From: an uncultured bacterium
GTDB lineage: Bacteria; Bacillota; Clostridia; Oscillospirales; Ruminococcaceae
Direction of reading: 5' to 3'
Assembly (NCBI GenBank): GCA_905215965.1
Contig: CAJMSD010000008.1
Coordinates: 65,740 to 129,739, forward strand
Length of the DNA: 64,000 nucleotides
Shown here: piece after piece, positions 60,363 through 64,000 of the stretch
How positions within the stretch are numbered: the first letter of the stretch is position 1
Layout of the letters: each line of letters begins with the position of its first letter
Position numbers and translations under genes: made by a program
Notes under the pieces: model-generated
What the model was told of the DNA's origin: nothing
The model's database searches: none
Seen by the model: only the letters and a program-made list of their open reading frames with translations

Positions 60363-62201
60363 TTACTCCTGTTCGGCCGCTCTAAGCTCTTCGGTAATGG
60401 GAGATACCGACAGTACGTCGCCAACGGCTCTGTCATAAGTCAGCATATCCAATTCCTCGTTTCGTTCTGACGCGCTGTTGTAGCTCGTTGAATATACGGG
60501 AAGCGTTTCCATATAATCCATCATTTTCTGAATAAATTCATCTCTTGGAGCGTCAATGATCTGCATAAGTACATAAGGCATATAGAAGAATGAAACGTTA
60601 TTTTCCGGAACAACAGATAAGTCAGCGTCATAATTGCTCCAGATGAAATATTTCTGCTCATAAAGAACACTGCAGTTATCGCCTGTTATGTCAAGCTGAT
60701 CGTATACACCAGAACCTCCTTTAAGCGACGGGAAATGGTCTCCGACCATAAATACGAGCGTAGGCTCGTCAAGCTGTTTCAGACTGTCAAGAAAAGCTGA
60801 AAGTCCCTCAGTTGTGTGCTGTATCCACTGCAGGTAATTACCGAACTCATCGTTAGGATCTTCACCCTGATCGTAAGGCTGGTGATTCTGCATAGTGGTC
60901 GTGTGAATATACATAGGCTCGTCAGTTTCGTTAAGGAGCTTATTGATCTGATTAAAAATAGTTGAATCGTCAACATAAGTACCATAGTAATCTAACGGCA
61001 CTGTGAAATCTTCGTCAAAAATGAGCTGATCGAAACCAAACTGTGAGTAAATTCTGTTCCTGCTGTAGAATGTGCTCATAAACGGATGAATATAAGCTGT
61101 TTTATATCCCCATTCATCATAATACTGTGCAAGAGCAGGGTGCTCGCGTTCTGCAAGATCTCTCTGCGGCATATTCGGGTCGTTAATACCGCGAACAGGA
61201 AGTCCGAAAAGAAGCTCAAATTCAGAACGAACAGTCCAGCTTGCATAAGTAGGAGAAATTGCTGTTCCTCCGACGCCTTCCTTTGCAGCATTGTCAAAGC
61301 CTTCATAGTAGGAATCATCAACGTCGAGCTCGTCAAAAGCACGGAAATCCGCAAAAGCTTCACTCATAATGACTATAACATTAGGCTTTTCTCCGCCGTT
61401 GAAATTTGCAGACTCGTCAACGTTTACATTGGAAAAAATTTTGTCAATATTTTCCTGATCGTAATTATCTGGAGCAACAAGTCTGTTCGCATAGCTTTCT
61501 GAAGCGGTTTCAACAAGAAATGCAAGCATACTGTTGCTGTCAAATTTTTCATTGAGCTTGAAAGCGTTTGTTGCCGAGGAAGTATCAAGCTTAAAAAACG
61601 AGTATACGGACGATGAAAAAGACGGCATTATAACAATACTTATACAAGGAATAACGCAGATAACCGAAGCTGCCACACGTTTCAGCGGGCGCATTTTGAG
61701 CTTTGGATTGAAATAGAAAACAGCAACAGCGTAAGCAATCACAATCAAGAAGAAAATTATCAGTCTTGGCGTAATTTTGATATATGCAAACGAGGTAAGA
61801 CTTTTTATACTTCTGAAAAGCTTCATATCTGAAAGAATAAGATGATTTCCGTTTGTGCCGTATTTAAACAGCTCGGTCGTGCTCAAAGCCATGTAAATAA
61901 CGCTTTCAATCGCCACCGCAATCCAGCCTTTTTTGAATATTGCAAGCAGCAGGCACAATATTAAAGACGCAATAATGATGTTGAAAAGCATAACCGACGG
62001 TCTTTCATAGCAGAAAGTGAGGTATGATTTAACATACTTGCCCTGATTGATCTCAGCCATACTGCAAATAAAAAACGGAAACAGAAAAAGCAGAAAATAA
62101 TTCAGTTTACTGAATTTTTCCGTATTAAGCTCACGTTTTTCATTTAAACGCTTCACCCAAGCAAAAAGTTTGTCCTTTCCATTAATAATTTTTTCTTTCA
62201 T
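60363..62201 (-). CDS. LTA synthase family (sulfatase-type) membrane protein
   Basis: Phosphoglycerol-transferase-like enzyme of the alkaline phosphatase/sulfatase fold. Five hydrophobic helices in the first ~230 residues, then the extracellular catalytic domain: VIVIMSEAFADF (metal Glu), PTYASWTVRSEFELLFG (catalytic Thr), HPFMSTFYSRNRIYSQFGF, TTTMQNHQPY and FMVGDHFPSL (metal Asp-His). 612 residues from ATG 62201; another ATG at 62213 is possible. Could build a glycerol-phosphate or similar polymer; may use the same substrates as the LCP protein. Confidence 0.9.
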   Translation of the reverse strand: MKEKIINGKDKLFAWVKRLNEKRELNTEKFSKLNYFLLFLFPFFICSMAEINQGKYVKSYLTFCYERPSVMLFNIIIASLILCLLLAIFKKGWIAVAIESVIYMALSTTELFKYGTNGNHLILSDMKLFRSIKSLTSFAYIKITPRLIIFFLIVIAYAVAVFYFNPKLKMRPLKRVAASVICVIPCISIVIMPSFSSSVYSFFKLDTSSATNAFKLNEKFDSNSMLAFLVETASESYANRLVAPDNYDQENIDKIFSNVNVDESANFNGGEKPNVIVIMSEAFADFRAFDELDVDDSYYEGFDNAAKEGVGGTAISPTYASWTVRSEFELLFGLPVRGINDPNMPQRDLAEREHPALAQYYDEWGYKTAYIHPFMSTFYSRNRIYSQFGFDQLIFDEDFTVPLDYYGTYVDDSTIFNQINKLLNETDEPMYIHTTTMQNHQPYDQGEDPNDEFGNYLQWIQHTTEGLSAFLDSLKQLDEPTLVFMVGDHFPSLKGGSGVYDQLDITGDNCSVLYEQKYFIWSNYDADLSVVPENNVSFFYMPYVLMQIIDAPRDEFIQKMMDYMETLPVYSTSYNSASERNEELDMLTYDRAVGDVLSVSPITEELRAAEQE

Positions 62202-62259
62202 AACCCTTACCATCCTCTAAAATTTATATATTATCATGTTATGATACATTTACACTACA

Positions 62260-62288
62260 AATATAACACAAACCTAAACGAACTTCAA
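62260..62288 (-). promoter_or_regulatory. Promoter of the LTA-synthase-like gene
   Basis: Minus strand TTGAAG (62283-62288), 17 bases, TATATT (62260-62265). The 11-mer TTGAAGTTCGT also occurs at the DUF1836 promoter. Confidence 0.6.
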
Positions 62289-62387
62289 GTTATAGAAAAA
62301 AATATCACTGTTTTGTCACCAAATTTGTAAATTTGGCAAATATATACTAATACAAACTTTGACTTTTGTACATTTTTACCATTATGA

Positions 62388-62990
62388 CTATCCCCTTAAA
62401 ATACCTTTTTCAACTGCCGTATTAATAATATTTAACGCAAGCTCTGTAAGTGTCTCAGAAGCGGCAGAAGTATGAACATATCGGCTTTGTACCTGAGAAG
62501 CTTCGACATCATGTTCCTTCCACGAGACGCCGTCCTTAGTATAATTAAGCATCAGAGGCTGAATTCTGTCAATAATATCGGCAAAAACGGCTTCGTTAGT
62601 TTTTCTGTCCTCAAATTCTCTCCATAAGCCGTAGAATTTCTCCTCCTGACTTTTCGGCAGCAAACCGAATATACGGCGCGCGGCAGCCTCCTCTCGCTCA
62701 GACTTAGTAGCGTATCCGGTTTCGTCATAGCAGTAGGTATCGCCGGCATCGATCTCAACAATATCATGAATTAGCAGCATCTTAACCGTTTTCAAAACAT
62801 CTATCTCATTTTCAGAATAATCGGAAAGTAGTATCGCCATAAGGGCAATATGCCAGCTGTGCTCTGAATCATTCTCTTTTCTGTTTTCACCAAGCACGTA
62901 GGTCTGACGGTAAATATTTTTCAGTTTATCAATTTCAATAATAAAATCAATTTGTTTTTTCAATAATTCATTATTACAATTAATTTCCAT
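62388..62990 (-). CDS. HD-domain hydrolase (YfbR/HDDC2-like)
   Basis: 200 residues, HD fold. EHSWHIALMAILLSDY (first His pair), LLIHDIVEIDAGDTYCYDE (HD and acid), FADIIDRIQPLMLNY. Resembles 5'-deoxynucleotidases of the HDDC2/YfbR group, acting on dNMPs, but the exact substrate is inferred. AGGAGG before ATG; 9 bases after the SDR gene. Confidence 0.88.
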   Translation of the reverse strand: MEINCNNELLKKQIDFIIEIDKLKNIYRQTYVLGENRKENDSEHSWHIALMAILLSDYSENEIDVLKTVKMLLIHDIVEIDAGDTYCYDETGYATKSEREEAAARRIFGLLPKSQEEKFYGLWREFEDRKTNEAVFADIIDRIQPLMLNYTKDGVSWKEHDVEASQVQSRYVHTSAASETLTELALNIINTAVEKGILRG

Positions 62991-62999
62991 AATATCCTC

Positions 63000-63719
63000 C
63001 TAAATCACCATTCCGCCGTTTACCGACAGAACCTGTCCCGTTATATATTCTGCCCTTGAAGATGCAAGAAAGCTCACAGCATCGGCGATATGTTCAGGCC
63101 GACCGAACATTCCGAGCGGTATTTCTTCTTTTATTGCAGCAAGCTCTTCATCGGTAAATTTTTTGTTCATTTCGGTCATGATAAATCCGGGAGAAACGCA
63201 GTTTACGCGTATTCCGGAGGGAGCTACCTCCTTTGCAAGCGCCTTAGTAAAACCTATAACACCGGCTTTTGACGCAGAATAGTCCACTTCGCAGGAAGCT
63301 CCGCATTCACCCCACATTGACGAGATATTTATAATGCTGCCGGATTTTTTATTTATCATAGCAGGAAGCGAAAAACGCGCGCAATTCATAGTTCCCGTCA
63401 AATTAGTCATCAGAAGCTTTCTTGCCTTATCGTCAGAAATATGAGTAAAAAGCTCTATCTCTGAAATTCCTGCGTTGCAAACAAGCAGCTCAAAAGCTCC
63501 GTATTTTTCTTGAAGAGTGGAAATAGCCGATTTTGAAATTTCTGTATCGCTTACGTCAAATCTTATTGAAGCTCCTCCTATTTCATACGCAAGATTTTCA
63601 GCCCTTTCATTAGATTTATAATAGTTAACAATGACAAAATAACCGTCAGAGGCAAGTTTTCGGCATATTGCCTCTCCAATGCCGCCTGATCCTCCTGTAA
63701 CAAGAGCAATTTTACTCAT
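63000..63719 (-). CDS. Short-chain dehydrogenase (FabG-like 3-oxoacyl-ACP reductase)
   Basis: Rossmann SDR of 239 residues: TGGSGGIGEAICRKLASDG (NADP loop), VCNAGISEIE, NISSMWGECGASCEVDYSASKAGVIGFTKAL (Ser, YxxxK), RVNCVSPGFIMTEMN. The family could be FabG or a related acetoacetyl-CoA reductase. Not near other fatty-acid genes, so a different substrate is possible. Strong AAAGGA before ATG. Confidence 0.88.
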   Translation of the reverse strand: MSKIALVTGGSGGIGEAICRKLASDGYFVIVNYYKSNERAENLAYEIGGASIRFDVSDTEISKSAISTLQEKYGAFELLVCNAGISEIELFTHISDDKARKLLMTNLTGTMNCARFSLPAMINKKSGSIINISSMWGECGASCEVDYSASKAGVIGFTKALAKEVAPSGIRVNCVSPGFIMTEMNKKFTDEELAAIKEEIPLGMFGRPEHIADAVSFLASSRAEYITGQVLSVNGGMVI

Positions 63720-63737
63720 ATACTTATCCTTTCTACA

Positions 63738-63767
63738 AGAAAACCGCCTGAGTAAATCAGACGGTTA
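63738..63767 (-). terminator. Terminator of the rRNA/tRNA operon
   Basis: Minus strand CCGTCTGA-TTTAC-TCAGGCGG followed by TTTTCTT, after the CAU tRNA. Confidence 0.8.
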
Positions 63768-63796
63768 TATAAATAAAATTATTATAAAATACAATA

Positions 63797-63873
63797 TGGT
63801 GGGCCATTAGGGACTCGAACCCCAGACCAACCGGTTATGAGCCGGTTGCTCTAACCAACTGAGCTAATGGCCC
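63797..63873 (-). tRNA. tRNA with CAU anticodon, probably tRNA-Ile2 (lysidine)
   Basis: 77 bases with encoded CCA. Acceptor GGGCCAT/ATGGCCC, A discriminator, anticodon loop CTCATAA (CAT; plus-strand 63837-63839), T-loop TTCGAGT. C4-G69 and C5-G68 are the pairs recognised by TilS, so tRNA-Ile2 reading AUA is favoured over elongator tRNA-Met, but this is an inference. It follows the 5S rRNA. Confidence 0.9.
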
Positions 63874-63923
63874 GTATACAGCTAATCGGAAGCTGATATG
63901 TGTCAACTTCCGAATTAGTAAAA

Positions 63924-64000
63924 GCCGGCGAAGATCTATCTTACCGGGCCGTTGCCAGCCAAGTATTTTCGACGCAAGAGAGCTTAACTGCCGTGTTCGG
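63924..64000 (-). rRNA. rrf: 5S ribosomal RNA, 3' part (continues beyond the window)
   Basis: Minus strand reads CCGAACACGGCAGTTAAGC then the D/E arm and ends in CGCCGGC, as 5S rRNA does. Its 5' third lies outside the window. The window therefore ends inside an rRNA operon whose last members are 5S and the CAU tRNA. Confidence 0.93.

Overview
The window reads as a chromosomal stretch of a low-to-moderate GC Gram-positive gut clostridium, most likely Ruminococcus or a close relative in the Oscillospiraceae. The grounds are a PolC-type polymerase, IreB, LytR-CpsA-Psr and LTA-synthase-like proteins, the pyrH-frr-uppS-cdsA-dxr-rseP-ispG-polC operon, a short HisG plus HisZ, strong TTGACA/TATAAT promoters with 17-base spacers, and AGGAGG ribosome binding sites. 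Species is inferred, not shown.

Left part (1-22 kb). It opens with mtaB (first base outside the window) and single-chain purL, converging on a ppa-prs operon. Next come a LacI-type-sensor/GGDEF diguanylate cyclase and an NfeD-stomatin pair. An overlapping operon follows: MBOAT acyltransferase, DHHW protein, FkbH-like HAD-IIIC enzyme, acyl carrier protein and metallophosphoesterase. It is laid out like a dlt operon in which the D-alanine ligase is replaced by FkbH. The diguanylate cyclase and this operon carry near-identical promoters. After these lie rlmB, a large membrane protein that looks like a P-type ATPase stripped of its catalytic residues, and an LCP cell-wall ligase.

Middle part (22-49 kb). 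This holds an alpha/beta hydrolase broken by one TGA, a zinc-ribbon protein with an Asp/Tyr/Trp repeat tract, DUF1540, ireB and a PdaA-like deacetylase. A small operon follows (DUF1836 regulator, small membrane protein, SPFH protein, 27-codon ORF). The complete his operon runs hisZ-G-D-C-B-H-A-F-(GNAT)-(SdpI-like)-I-E, with a palindromic MITE-like element between hisA and hisF. Beyond it is the essential polC/isoprenoid/lipid/translation operon.

Right part (49-64 kb). Two tRNA-Ser genes are followed by a decayed phage head-gene island that keeps a possible toxin/immunity cassette. Then come a LysR regulator with a divergent flavodoxin/aldo-keto reductase/cupin redox operon, rubrerythrin, and a DtxR-type regulator followed by a MurL-MurD2 pair (alternative route to D-Glu in peptidoglycan). 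A FlK-like thioesterase, an LTA-synthase-like protein, an HD hydrolase, an SDR, a CAU tRNA and the 3' part of a 5S rRNA close the window, so it ends inside an rRNA operon.

The recurring theme is the cell envelope: MurD2/MurL, UppS, CdsA, LCP, LTA-synthase-like, PdaA, the MBOAT/FkbH operon and two SPFH membrane scaffolds. Function calls come from motifs and context read by eye; no database search was run.
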